From Anastatus disparis (lineage: Eukaryota; Arthropoda; Insecta; Hymenoptera; Eupelmidae): a stretch of DNA of 64,000 bases. The DNA lies in contig JAFFSR010000280.1 of the NCBI GenBank assembly GCA_017163975.1, forward strand, positions 1,612,001 to 1,676,000, given 5' to 3'. Position 1 is the first letter of the stretch, and the number at the start of each line of letters is the position of its first letter. The translations under genes were made by a program, and so were the position numbers. A model generated the notes under the pieces. That model was given only the letters and a program-made list of their open reading frames with translations, was not told the origin of the DNA and searched no databases. Positions 22,536 through 35,330 of the stretch are shown in pieces.

Positions 22536-25500
22536 GCCAAAATTAGTAACCGGCAACGACCTATGCGATCATTTAAAAGATAGTCCGTAGATGTTTACTT
22601 ATATGTTTTGGACTAGCAACTATGATTTATTAATTAGTTATTAACAAATTAGTGCAAAAATACGCGTTTTTGTTGTTTTTTTTGCTAATAAAACGAAAAC
22701 TATTTGACGAATTATTATGATGTCAATCGGAAAATTGTACAGAATTTGACTATCAACAAAACGAGAGGTCAAACGACCCGATCGGTTTATTATAACGGAA
22801 GAAAATTCGGAAAAACCGGAAAAATTTTCATTTTTTTAAAAAGTTTATAACTCTGTTGTTTATGAATATTAAGAGCTGAAATTGGCACAGTACTAGATAA
22901 TTATATCTATTTTTAACATGCCAAAGGCAGGTACTATCGGATAGTTACTTTCTGCGCGATTGTAACTTTTTTTTTTTTTCGGTATTCTTAACTTCTTTAT
23001 ATTACCGATTGAGAACGTCGTACATACATTTTTAAAACAGTTTTGAAAACTAGAAACAATATACTATTAAACGTATATTATAAGTTTTCATGAAAATTGT
23101 ATAAAAAGGATTAAAAAGGGTGGAACAAGCACTCGAACATCGACGTAAACGGTCGAGCGCGCGGTACACAGCAAAAAGTGGGGATGGAGGAGAAAGAATC
23201 AGGGAGCGCGGTAGCGCTCCTTACGGCATGTTAGCGCTACGGCTTTCCCTATTTACTTTGAATTCATGATGTTCAAAGATTAAAACTTTGAGTAAATGAT
23301 TATGTTTCAATATTTACATATTATTTGATTACAAGTATACATAAATTGATCTAATGTTTTATCGGACAACAAAAACACATGGCCAAAAGTCTAGTTTTGA
23401 TGATTTTTTTATATTTTTACAGGTTAGTCTGTCGATTTCTTTTCTATATCGGGTTGTTTCAGATTTTCGGGCGGATGTTAGAGAATGACGGAGAGTTTTT
23501 CGTCTGATGTGAGAGAAAGAAACAGAATACGAGTTGTGCGATTGCTAATAAGTAAGAGAGAGAAAGAGAGTATAGAGAGCGAGAAAAAGAAAGAGAATAC
23601 GAGTTATATCTTTTAATAATGAATGCATGTATTCAGGCGAATGCTTTTAGAACATGCTAAATGTATAAAGACATCGCATAAATAAGCAATATAAGAATTT
23701 AGTGTATCGTTGTATGTAGCTGACGAGCTGCCGCCAAATCACGGGCGTTAATGTGATCAGTTCGCGCGTGCGCAGTAAAACGTCCCGTACATAAAATTCA
23801 ACAGTTGAAAGCGGCGAATTTCAAAAGTCGGTTAAACTGATTCGGTATTTAAAAATGAAAACAACAACAAGTAAATAAAGTAGTATTTGCATATTTTAAA
23901 ACATTTTCATTAATTAATTATTTTTTCATACGATATTTAGACAAAATAAGTTTAATAAAATTTGATTAATTTGAAAGTGTGGAAGAAAATAAGATTAAAA
24001 TTTTTTCGAAAACAAATATTTTACCTATAAAATTAGTGTTATTATATTAAAGTATCAGATTATCGGTAAAGTTAATAAATTTATTGAGATAAGAATTTTC
24101 GACTTTGAAAAAGTTATATCTCCCCAAAAAACCTTTAAAAAGGTTAAATTGCGGCAAGTTAGCTTACAAAAAAATATTTTTCACTATCTCAAAAATAAAA
24201 AATATTTTTTCAAATATTTTAACTAATTTAATAGAATCAACTACAAAAGGATGTATTATATCTCTAAAAAAGGCTTAAACATTATATATAATAAAAAAGT
24301 GGGAATTTCATTATAACAAAAATACACTTGAAAAAATACTGAAATCAATTATGTGTGGTCAAGTTTTAATATGATCTAAAATAATACTTACTAATGATAT
24401 AGTACCTATATTTTGATGATAATAATGAATCAATAAAAAATTCATTTGTTCAAAATAAACTGTAAAAAAAGCCGTATAAGATGTTATTGAAAATATAAAA
24501 CTATCTTCAACAAAATTTTAAAAAATAATAAGTAATTAACGTAAAAGTAAGTATATAAATAATATTACAGCTATAAACTTGCTAGGCCCACCCTTCAAAA
24601 GTTCAATTTCTTGGTGAACACACATCCATTTAAATCATTTTTTAGGATCATAAGGAAATTCAAAATATATATTAATTTTCACAATTTAGTATTCAATGAA
24701 CAAACAATCTAATTTTATAACATTAATGATATATTTAACTTTTGTAGAGTGGGCCTGGCAACTTTATAGCTGTAATATTACTTTTATTCTTACTTTTACG
24801 TTAATTACTTATTATTTTTTTAAATTTTGTTAAAGATAGTTTTATATTTTAAATAACATTTTTTATGGCTTTTTTTACAGTTCATTTTTATCAACGAAAT
24901 TTTTTATTGATTCATTATTATCATCAAAATATAGGTACAACATCATTTGTAAGTATTATTTTAAATCATATTAAAACTTGACCACACATTATTGATTTCA
25001 GTATTTTTTCAAGTGTTATATATAACTCTGAAATATGAAAATACCTTTAGATTTCATTATTCGTGAAATCTGAATAGGATATCAGATTCCTCGGTAAAAA
25101 ATACCCTAATTACAAAAAAACACTGTAATATAAGCGCATTAATCACCAAAAACACGCCAGTTAAAAGTTGGTACATCTATATATATCCTTTCTCCTCCAT
25201 CCCCACTTTTTGCTGTGTACCGCGCACTCGACCGGTTACGTCGATGTTCGAGTGTATATTTCACCCTTTTTATACCATTTTAATGAAAACTTAGAATATA
25301 TGTTTAATAATATATTATTTCTAGTTTTCAAAACCGTTTTAAATTTGGATGTCCGACGTTCTCAATCGATAATATGAAGAAGGGAAGAATACCGAAAAAA
25401 AAAAAATTGCAATTGCGCAGAAACTAATTATTCGATAGTACCTGCCTTTGCCATGTTACAAATATATATAATTATCTACTACTGTGCCAAATTTCAGCTC

Positions 25501-25840
25501 TTAATATTCATAAACAACAGAGTTATGAACTTTTTAAAAAAATTAAAATTTTTCCGGTTTTTCAGAATTTTCTTCCGTTATGATAAACCGATCGGGTCGT
25601 TTGACCTCTCGTTTTTTTGATAGTCAAATTTTCTACAACTTTCCCATTGACATCATAATAATTCGTCAAATAGTTTTCGTTTTATTAGCAAAACAAAACC
25701 AAAAAAACCCGTATTTTTGCACTAATTTGTTAATAACTAATTAATAAATCATAGTTGCTAGTCTAAAACATATAAGTAAACATCTACGGACTGTCTTTTA
25801 AATGATCGCATAGGTCGTTGCCGGTTACTAATTTTGGCAA
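22536..25840. repeat. Long inverted repeat (arms ~660 bp)
   Basis: The left arm (22536-23197) and right arm (~25186-25840) are reverse complements with scattered differences. Paired landmarks are GCCAAAATTAGTAACCGGC with GCCGGTTACTAATTTTGGC at the outer ends and GTACACAGCAAAAAGTGGGG with CCCCACTTTTTGCTGTGTAC at the inner ends. The ~2-kb centre is filled by the foldback copy at 23198-25025. This resembles the termini of an older nested element. No target-site duplication was resolved. Confidence 0.8.
23198..25025 (+). mobile_element. Nested foldback element, copy 1 (truncated)
   Basis: Starts AGGGAGCGCGGTAGCGCTCC and has a ~0.94-kb tail followed by a foldback segment from ~24134. In the foldback, TAGGCCCACCCTTC pairs with GAGTGGGCCTGGCA. 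The whole block is repeated in inverted orientation, more completely, at 30391-32440. Its second foldback arm stops near 25025. No coding region was recognised, so it is probably non-autonomous. Confidence 0.78.
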
Positions 25841-25873
25841 AATAAGACTTTTTTCGGTCTATTCACTGGCCTA

Positions 25874-26530
25874 ATTCAGTTAGCCAACTAGATCTTGATA
25901 ACTACTCGATGGATTTGCTTCAAATTTTTCATAAAATTATTGTTTTTGATTAACTTTTGCGAAAGCTATTGAAAATTGGTGTACTTACAATGGTTTTAAT
26001 GAAATAGCCATTTTCAACTTTTTTTAAATTTTCGATTTTCCATTTTTTTATATTTAACGTTAACTACTCTATGAATTATCATAAAAATTTTAATGAACAT
26101 TATTTTCAATCGCAAAATTAAAATAAACTTTTGGAAACTGATATTCTTAACGCAGTTTAATTATAAAACATCCCTGGAAGAAAATTGACCATATCTTAAG
26201 TATAATTGCTGGTCAACAAATGTTAAAATGACACTTATCTAGAAATTTTTTTTATATCATTTCTCGAATTTCTAGATAAGTGCCATTTTAACATTTGTTG
26301 ACCAGCAATTATGCCTACAATATGGTCAATTTTCTTCCAGGGATGTTGAATTTTTTACAAACTTTTTTTTTTATTTATTTTGTGGCTTGGATCTTGAAAA
26401 ATACTAGATGGGTTTGCAGCAAATTTTCCTTTTCATCTATTTTTCCTATTTACTTGTATGGAAGCTATTGAAAATTAGTTTTCTTAGTTTACTTTTAATT
26501 TTGTAGCCTTAACAAATCGTAAATTGAACA
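25874..26530 (+). repeat. Degenerate ~165-bp repeat block 1
   Basis: Loose tandem units share ACTCGATGGATTTGCTTCAA, a run like GAAAATTnnTTTTCTTAG, and ATTTTTCATTTTTTTATTTTACG-like tails. Similar units recur at 29198-29830 and 32985-33740, and in reverse near 34.8-35.3 kb. A 171-bp palindrome is inserted at 26172-26342. Confidence 0.65.
26172..26342. mobile_element. 171-bp palindromic MITE, copy 1
   Basis: Runs from CCCTGGAAGAAAATTGACCA to TGGTCAATTTTCTTCCAGGG as one near-perfect palindrome, with ATTTCTAGATAAGTG arms near the centre. A second copy of the same length lies at 33249-33419. The target-site duplication is not clear because the flanks of copy 1 extend the palindrome. Confidence 0.88.
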
Positions 26531-29085
26531 TTAGTGATGCAAGTTACAGCTTATGACCTTTAATTTATGAGCACTGATGGATGATTAAAATGTTAAATAT
26601 CATATAATTTATATTGAGTATAGACCGTATCCGCTTTAATTGTCTAATTGATTTTTGAGTTATTTATTAAAATATTATAACGACTGCGTAAGCATTACTT
26701 CGAGATCGAAATGGTAACTTGACAATCTTCATTTGTCATGATTGAGATATATATTTTATATTACAAGGTTATTGATTTTACATTATTGTTTTTTTTTATT
26801 AGCTATGATTTAGCTACGATATACATTGTATGTTTTTAGTAGAGTTATGTGATTAATTTTTACGTGAATTAAGAGCAAAATTGCTGAAAATTAAAAATTT
26901 AACATAGGCTTTTCTGGATAAAACAACTTTTATGATTATAATTCAATAAATAGATTTAAGAGCATGACGAAGCTGCCCGCCTTCTAATAATTTTTCCAAT
27001 CTCAACTTATGAATAAACGATACGTTTAATCGAGTTTTTTTGCTACAAAGAACAAATTTGTAAGATGAAACTGTAGTGCGGACAACTCAATAAATCCACA
27101 AAAATATTATCCATACAAAGTTATAATAAAAACTTTCAATTTATCGTATTTTAAGGTTCTGTTTGTCGAGTTTCATATCTAATTTCCAATCCAAGCTCAT
27201 AAAATAAGTCCAAATGATTTTTTATTCAAACAAAAATTATTGCATTTATATAGCTTTAGTGCGGACAAGTCTTAATATTTGTTTAATTTATGAATTTGAA
27301 AAGATATTGATAAAATAAAAAAAGCAACACTCGATTGCTGCAGCTCCGACACCCCGTTAAGTTGGAAAATAAATTTTTTGTTCAATCGAGATTGTTAATT
27401 GACAATCTTCATTGCTCAAGATTGAGATTTATATATTAATTAAATCCTTATAGATGTTTTATTATCGATTTTTTTCAATAAAAACTTTAAATATTATAAA
27501 AAGAAGATAATATGGTATAATTTATAGAAAACCATTTATTATGCAATTTAATAAACTGTAAGCGTTCACATAGTTTAATTATATATAGTTTTACATTTCA
27601 TGATAGATAATATGATCAATTTCGTAAGTTTATATATAAAAGAGATAATGTGGAATTACTGAAAAATATTTTTTTTACAATGAAGTCACATTTGAAAAAT
27701 GCGACCAAATACATTCACAATATAATAAATAATACATTGAGAAAACTGGGTTTAATAGCCTACTTTATTCAAATCGTACAATAAAAATTAATACATTAAT
27801 ATTTGTACCATTAAATAAGTTTTGCTATTTTAAATAAATTGAATACAAATTTAAAAAAAATTAATTAATAGTTACTTATAATAACGATATTAAGGAGGAA
27901 ATTCATATAATACAATCATGTATTAATTAAATATATATCTTACAGTTAAATAATAAAATATTATATTTGATGTTCGTTAAAGTATAATGTTATAGTAACA
28001 TTACAATAATACTAATGATTTTTATATGATTAAGAACAATAAAATTGACATACTAAGAAAATGGCGGGCTGCTGTGACGCAGATTTTGCTCAAATATTAT
28101 GATATCATTTTGGATGTAAAAACCATGTAAAAAATGAAGGTACTAGAGTGTAACGATCAATATTTACCTATCTACACATAATTTAATTAAATTACAATAA
28201 GAGATAATAGATATTAACGCTTATAGTTTTTTAGCATTAATTGCCCAGATGCTTCAAACTTTTTGTAAATAAAGGCTAAGCTAAAACGCTTTCGAATTTA
28301 TAAATTACTATTAATTTAGTTAATTCATTAACTATAGTCATAGCAAATAAAAATTTAAATTTTTTGATAATTTTAAAAGTTATTGAAATTGTACCGAAAA
28401 TTAAACTTCATAATATTTTGTTATAATAAATGATAACATCCGGTCCAATTTATATTACTTTACAATTTTATAAATAAATAATACTATTTTTAAAGGATTT
28501 GAGGTCAGTTTTTATTTAAATAGTAGTATATTATTTTTCTTCGATTGCTGTGGTACTCTTATAACAGTATGGTATACATGTATATGAGAATACCGCAATA
28601 ACATCAAAAAAATTATAATGCACAAAAAACTTTGAGAAAATGTAAGTTAATTCTACACACAAAAATACACTTTTTTTATTTGGCATTTGTCTATAATAAA
28701 AGACCCTTTTTTTTAACATAAATCACTAAATCTAGGTCGATTTTTAACCCAAAAAAAAGTTGAGCAAAATATCTTTAAAAGTAGCCGTGTAAAATTTTTC
28801 TACTATCATTTACCGAAAAATGATTCAAATTTTAACACAGGCGAATAAACAATGTTTTTTTTTCGATTTTTAAGTAGTAATATTTCCCAGATAAGTACTC
28901 AAAATGTAATTGCCAATACACCATTACAAAGTTCTTACAAATGCGTTTAAAATCAATGGTCGTAGAGTTCTGTACGTCCTTTATTTGTTGAGATACAAAA
29001 TTTTTTAATTAGTACTTATTTTCTTAAGGGTGGCTCGTTTTTATTGGACCCCACTGTATAAAGCATTATGTCGATGATGTCTGTA
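26531..29085. other. AT-rich region without a recognised gene
   Basis: About 2.5 kb of AT-rich sequence. A GACAATCTTCATT...GATTGAGAT block occurs twice (near 26720 and 27401), suggesting decayed repeat copies. GCCCGCC near 26980 and GGCGGGC near 28062 are in inverted orientation but too short to define an element. No coding region with supporting features was found. Confidence 0.5.
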
Positions 29086-29089
29086 TGTG

Positions 29090-29100
29090 AGTGTGTGTGT

Positions 29101-29141
<41 letters not shown>

Positions 29142-29198
29142 TGATTGTGCGTGCGTGCGTGCGTGCGTGCGTGCGTGTATGTGTGTGTGTGTGTGTAT
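29090..29198 (+). repeat. (GT)n / (GTGC)n microsatellite
   Basis: About 110 bp of GT repeats with a central run of GTGC tetranucleotides. Confidence 0.95.
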
Positions 29199-29830
29199 GA
29201 ATTCAGTACGCCAATTAGATCTCGAAAAGTACTCGATAGATTAGCTTAAAATTTTCCATACAATTAATATTTTTTTGTAACTCGGCGGGAAGCAAATGGA
29301 AATTGCTTTTCTTAGCGTGTTTTTTTTACAGTCATTTTAAAAATTTAAAAAAACTTTCGCTTCATCTTTTTTTTGGTATTTTACGAAAAATACTAGTAGG
29401 ATTCACTTGAAAATTTGTATTGAACTTATTTTCGACTACCAAAATAAAAAAATTGCTTGAATACTTATTTTCTTGACGTACTTTTCATTTTAGACCATTT
29501 TCAAAATTTTTTAATAATTTTAATTTTTCATATTTGTTCTATTTTACGAAAAGCATTCGATAGATTTGCTCCAAAATTTCTTTGCAAGTTATTTGCTAGT
29601 GTCTAAAGAAAAAAAGGTTTGGAAAAATAATTTTCTGAGTGCAGTTTTAATTTTAGATCATTTTGAAAATTTTCAAAAAAATTTTTATTTTTCATTTATC
29701 TTCTATTTTGTGTAAATCATACGATAAATTTTCTCTAAAATTTTTATATAATTATTGTCTAAGGAAAATAAACTTTTCATAACTAATTTTCTTAGCGTGG
29801 TTACGATTTTACAGAATTTTGTAAGACACC
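29198..29830 (+). repeat. Degenerate ~165-bp repeat block 2
   Basis: Three to four loose units with TACTCGATAGATT or ATTCGATAGATTTGCTCC followed by TTTTCTTAGCGT. This is the same family as the block at 25874-26530. The opening GAATTCAGTACGCCAATTAG resembles the opening of block 1. Confidence 0.6.
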
Positions 29831-30390
29831 CGTGTGCGAAACACAGTTTTTTGTGCCTCTATTCAGTGTGCAAAGCAGTCTTTTTATGCACTGCAGTGCG
29901 CGAAAAATGTTGCAACCATTTGTCATTCTTTTTCGCTTGGCGTTGGCTTTATGCATGGAAGCCAGCATTCTTTTATTTTTTTTCTCATATACAAACGTGA
30001 AAAAACTAACCAAAATATTTTGATATTGTCATAGTATATTTCAAAATATACTATGTATATACTATATATACTATATATTTTTTAATTTTTAAATCAACCG
30101 TATCTTAAATAATTGAGTTGATAATGCTAAATCTAAACTTAATAATTATACAGTCCATTTTATAATAAATGAAAAAAAATAATGAATTATTTATATAAAT
30201 AATATAATAAAATATTTTTAATTATTTTATAAATTATTTATTTTATTTATACATTAGTAGTTTATCAATAAACGAATCGTATACTTACATGTATTTGCTT
30301 GTTTTGAGTTATTTATAATATTTATTTAATTATTAATACGTATTTTTTTAATACATTTATCATATATAATTTCTTGTAATATATATTAAA
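29831..30390. other. Spacer with a GC-richer patch, no gene supported
   Basis: 29831-29990 is less AT-rich and contains GTGCGAAACACAG and CACTGCAGTGCGCG words. Three overlapping short frames cross it on both strands, none with recognisable protein features. The rest is AT-rich with TATACTATATATAC tracts. Confidence 0.45.
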
Positions 30391-32440
30391 AAGGTAAAAT
30401 TGCGGCAAGTTAGCTTTAAAAAAAATCTTTTTCAGTATCTCAAAAATAAAAAATATTTTGTCAAAAATTTAAACTAATTTAATACAATCAACTATAAAAA
30501 AATCTATTCTATTTTTAAAAAAAAGTCTTTAACATTATAGATAATGAAAAAGTGGGAATTAAATTATAACAAAAATACACTTGAAAAAATACTGAAATCA
30601 GTGTGGACAAGTTTTAATATGATTTAAAATAATACTTACAAATGATATTGTACCTATATTTTGATGATAATAATGAGTCAATAAAAATTCCTTTGTTAAA
30701 AATAAAGTGTAAAAAAGCCATATAAAATGTTATTGAAAATATAAAACTACCTTCAACAAAATTTAAAAAAATAATAAGTTATTAACGTAAAAGTAAGAAT
30801 AAAAGTAATATTACAGCTATAAACTTGCCAGGCCCACCCTTCAAAAGTTCTATTTCTTGGTGAACTTCCATCCATTTAAAACATTTTGTAGGATTGACTT
30901 TTTAGAATCTCGTAAGGAAATTCAAAATATATATTAATTTTCACAATTTAGTATTCAATGAACAAATAATCTAATTTTATAACATTAATGATATATTTAA
31001 CTTTTGTAGAGTGGGCCTGGCAAGTTTATAGCTGTAATATTACTTTTATTCTTACTTTTACGTTAATAACTTATAATTTTTTTAAATTTTGTTGAAGGTA
31101 GTTTTATATTTTCAATAACATTTTATATGGCTTTTTTACAGTTTATTTTTAACAAAGGAATTTTTATTGATTCATTATTATCATCAAAATGTAGGTACAA
31201 TATCATTGGTAAGTATTATTTTAAAACATATTAAAACTTGACCACACATTATTGATTTCAGTATTTTTTCAAGTGTATTTTTGTTATAATTTAATTCCCA
31301 CTTTTTTATTATCTATAATGTTAAAGACTTTTTTTTTAAAATATAATAGATTTTTTTATAGTTGATTGTATTAAGTTAAAATTTTTGACAAATTATTTTT
31401 TATTTTTGAGATACTGAAAAAGATTTTTTTTAAAGCTAACTTGCCGCAATTTTACCTTTTTAAAGGTTTTTTGGGGAGATATCACAATTTTTTCAAAGTC
31501 GAAAATTCTTATCTCAATAAATTTATTAACTTTACCGATAATCTGATACTTTAATATAATAACACTAATTTTATAGCTAATTGTATCAACCTAATTTTTA
31601 TATATCTATTATTACTATAAAATATTTGTTTTCGAAAAAATGTTAATCTTATTTTCTTCCACACTTTCAAATTAATCAACTATTATAAAACTTATTTTGT
31701 CTAAATATCGTATGAAAAACTAATTAATTAATTAAGAATGTTTTAAAATATGCAAATATTACTTTTTCATTTGTTGTTGTTTTCATTTTTAAATATGAAA
31801 TCGGTATTACCGACTTTTGAATTTCACCGCTTTCAACTGTTGAATTTTATGTACGGGACGTTTTACTGCGCACGCGCGAACTGATCACATGAACGCCCGT
31901 GATTTTGCGGCAGCTCGTTAGCTATATAGAACGAGACACTAAATTCTTATATTGCTTATTTACACGATGTCTTTATACATTTATCATGTTCTGAAAGCAT
32001 TCGCCTGAATACATGCGTTCATTATTAAAAGATATAACTTGTATTCTCTTTCTTTTTCTCACTCTCTATACTCTCTTTCTCTCTCTCACTTATTAGCAAT
32101 CGCACAACTCGTATTCTGTCTCTTTCTCTCACATCAGACGAAAAACTCTCCGTCCTTCTCTAACATCCGCCGGAAATGTGAACAACCCGATATAGAAAAG
32201 AAATCGACAGACTAACCTCTGATAATATAAAAAAATCATGAAAACTTGACTTTTGGCCATGTGTTTTTGTTGTCAGATAAAACATAAGATCATTTTATGT
32301 ATACTTGTAATCAAATAATATGTAAATATTGAAACATAATCATTTACTCAAAGTTTTAATCTTTGAACATCACAAATTCAAAGTAAATAGGGAAAGCCGT
32401 AGCGCTAACATGCCGTAAGGAGCGCTACCGCGCTCTCTGA
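30391..32440 (-). mobile_element. Nested foldback element, copy 2 (fuller copy)
   Basis: The foldback arms ~30391-30835 and ~31008-31460 are reverse complements. Paired landmarks are AAATTGCGGCAAGTTAGCTT at the outer ends and GCCAGGCCCACCC with GTGGGCCTGGCA at the inner ends. A ~1-kb tail to 32440 ends AGCGCTACCGCGCTCT. The whole is an inverted copy of 23198-25025, so the two copies form a large imperfect palindrome of about 9.2 kb. No coding region was recognised. Confidence 0.8.
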
Positions 32441-32464
32441 TTTTTCTTTATTATATATATTATA

Positions 32465-32467
<3 letters not shown>

Positions 32468-32523
<56 letters not shown>
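32468..32523 (+). repeat. (AT)n microsatellite
   Basis: An uninterrupted AT run directly beyond copy 2 of the foldback element. Confidence 0.95.
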
Positions 32524-32526
<3 letters not shown>

Positions 32527-32559
32527 CATGTATTTTTATTTATAATATATTATTTACTC

Positions 32560-32930
32560 GTTTTATTGTCACCTTCGCTTCGCTCAGGTGACAAACGAAA
32601 CTCGTATCTGTTTGCGACGATAAAAATGTCGTGTTGGTTGCCTGTGTTTCGCCCACGGTGTCTTAAAATAATAAATTTCGTAACGGGTATGAAAAGCCTT
32701 TATTTACGAAACGACAAGTTTACTGCCCGAGCCGAAGGCGAGGGTCGTAACGAGTTTAGCGTTAAGCCTTTTCATAGCAGTTGCAAACCGTATTTTTTGC
32801 CAGGAGTGCCAAAAAAGAGCAACGAAGTTACGATTTTGGGGTTAGAATGTCAAAAAAATAGTATACGCAACACGTGCTCGTGTGTTAATCGCATCCTTCG
32901 TGCACTTGTTACGTAATATACTATTAAAGA
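32560..32930. other. GC-richer island, coding status doubtful
   Basis: This patch, with CACCTTCGCTTCGCTCAGGT and GCCCGAGCCGAAGGCGAGGG, is far richer in GC than its surroundings. A plus-strand frame crosses it, but that frame begins inside the (AT)n tract and shows no domain, signal peptide or splice support. It is probably a repeat fragment. Confidence 0.35.
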
Positions 32931-32984
32931 TTTTTAATACAATTTCTACTATTCTTATTTTTTTTATTTTTTATTTAACGTAAA

Positions 32985-33740
32985 GTAATCGATGGATTTT
33001 TTCTAAAATTTGCAGGGAAAATATTTACGATTGCCAAAATAAAATAAATTTTTCAAAATTTATTTTTCCTACCGTAGTTTTAATTTTAGAGCATTTTGAA
33101 AAATTGAAAAAGAAAATGGTACTTAGTTAGTCAACGAAATCTGAAAAATTATTAGATGGATTTGCTTCAAATTTAGCATATTATCTATTATATATTATAA
33201 ATAGGCTGGAAGATATTAAAAATTGGTTTTCATAGCGCATTATTTGTACCCTGGAAGAAAATTGACCATATTGTAGGCATAATTGCTGGTCAACAAATGT
33301 TAAAATGGCACTTATCTAGAAATTCTAGAAATGATTTGAAAAAAATTTCTAGATAAGTGTCATTTTAACATGCGTTGACCGACAATTATGCTTAAGATAT
33401 GGTCAATTTTCTTCCAGGGTTATAGTCATTTTAATATTACAAAAAAAAAAAAATTTAATTTTTCCTTTTTTTATTTTATTTAACGTTAACTACGTGATGA
33501 ATTTGCTTTCAAATTAGCATGACAATTATTTGCATCTGTCAAAAGAAGTATGACTTTTTAAACCCGATGTTGTTACCATAGTTTTAATTTTAAAAAATTG
33601 TAATAAATTATAAAGAAAAATGTAATTTTTATATTTTTTATGTATTTTACGTAAACTACTCGATAGATTTGCTGTACAATTTGTATACAAGTTATTTGCT
33701 ACTGTCTTTATAAAACAAGCGTTTCAAAAATAATTTTCTT
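32985..33740 (+). repeat. Degenerate ~165-bp repeat block 3
   Basis: Further loose units with ATCGATGGATTTTTTC, TTAGATGGATTTGCTTC and ACTCGATAGATTTGCTG, interrupted by the 171-bp palindrome. The block reappears in reverse orientation at about 34830-35330 as part of a larger inverted repeat. Confidence 0.6.
33249..33419. mobile_element. 171-bp palindromic MITE, copy 2
   Basis: Same termini (CCCTGGAAG...CTTCCAGGG), internal arms and length as 26172-26342, inserted in the same family of degenerate repeat. Confidence 0.88.
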
Positions 33741-35000
33741 AGACTAAATCTTCGATTATTTATTTTTATTTCCTCTCTGTCTTTCTATCTTAGATTGATT
33801 CTCATTTTAACCATATTTTTATTTATCTCTGACCATTTCCTCTTCCTATTTCCTAATCACTCTTTCACACTCACTAATTTTTCTTAAATAGGAATTATGT
33901 TTTTTTACATTGAAATCACATTTAAAAAAATGAAATTACTGTAACTCAATGAGCTCTATGAGAAAGCATTGCGCCAAAACACTTGGCAGCGTTTTTTAAT
34001 GTTAAATATTCTATTTCCATTTTAACGTTGCAATATTATATCTATAAAATATTTTTTATTATATGTATATTTATAATTCTATCTATAAATTGTTATTTAT
34101 CATATTCACCATATGCAGCTTAACAGAAGAGAACGACGCAAGATAGGATGCCACTTTGTTTTTAGAAACAGTGAGGCATAGGTTTACTAAAATAAAACAA
34201 TAATACGCTATATTAACAATTAAACATAAAAACATTATAATGTCTTATAAAAGAATTTGTTATTTTTTAATTTCGGGTATCTTCATGATATACGAAATTG
34301 CAGAAAGTGTATTTTTTATATTAAAGGACAATATTCTTAAGGTAAAAGTTATAATATTGCATAGAAAATAGTAAAATTATTATGGAAAATGTAAAGAAAA
34401 CTTTAATAAACAAATATATACTTCAAAACGCATTCTCCGAGCTGAACTTGTTAAATACGAAATATTATTAAAATATCATTACTATAAACATTTTTTGGTT
34501 ATGATCGTTTTGATATATAAGGTAAAAAAAAATATAGAAATTGCTGATAAGTGCTTTAGTGCAATGTTTTCTCATCGAGCTAAAAAAGTTGCTGTTATTT
34601 GATTGTTTTAAATGTGATATTAATCTCTAATACATTATTTCAATTAAAGAAAAATTGAGAAGGAAAAAAAAATAGAGTGTGAATGTTTGAGTGATTATAA
34701 AATAGGAAGAGAGAGGCATAGATGAAAATGATGTAAAAATGAGTATCATGGTGAGATAAAAGGAAAGAAAGGTAATGAGGAAGATAGAAAAGAGTTACAG
34801 ACATCGTTAAATCCGAAATCCTAAGCACTGATTTAAAGACACTATAAGAAAAATATATTGAAAAGCTTATTTTATAAAAACAGTTGCGAATAACTTGTAA
34901 ACAAATTATAGAATAAAAGTACGAGTACTTTACGTAAAATATTCGAAAAATGAAAATTAATGTTTAAATGTACTATATTCTGTACAATGAAAACTACGCA
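33540..35000. repeat. Imperfect inverted repeat centred near 34270
   Basis: AGCTCTATGAGAAAGCATTG (33952) pairs with CAATGTTTTCTCATCGAGCT (34563). The C/T-rich tract at 33760-33890 pairs with the A/G-rich tract at 34650-34790. The outer parts hold the ~165-bp repeat in opposite orientations. Arms are strongly diverged, pointing to an old insertion. Confidence 0.6.
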
Positions 35001-35330
35001 ATGAAAATAAATTTTCATAAGTTATCCTTCTTTTCGACATTGTTAATTTATTCCCATGTGAATTTGAAAGCAGATTCATCGAGTAATAGATAAAAAAATA
35101 AAAAAAAAAAACAATTTTTGTACTTTTGTAAATTGCTTTAGCAATCAAACTACAGTAGGAGTACTAATTCTCAATAGCTTCTTACGTAGTTAGAAACAAA
35201 AATATATTTTATGCAAAACTTAATAAAATCCATCGAAAGTTATCCTAATCCAGTTGCCTAAATAAATACACGCACACACACACATTCTCTGAAAACCAAT
35301 TTTTTAAAATTCCTGAGTGCAAATGTGTAT

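Noticed and set aside
29040..29080. Possible Tc1/mariner-like end (TTGGACCCCACTGTATA)
   Set aside because: No matching inverted end or transposase fragment was found nearby.
32464..32916. 150-codon plus-strand frame
   Set aside because: It begins in an (AT)n tract giving YIYIYI, and the rest has no recognisable motif; the GC-rich part looks like a repeat fragment.
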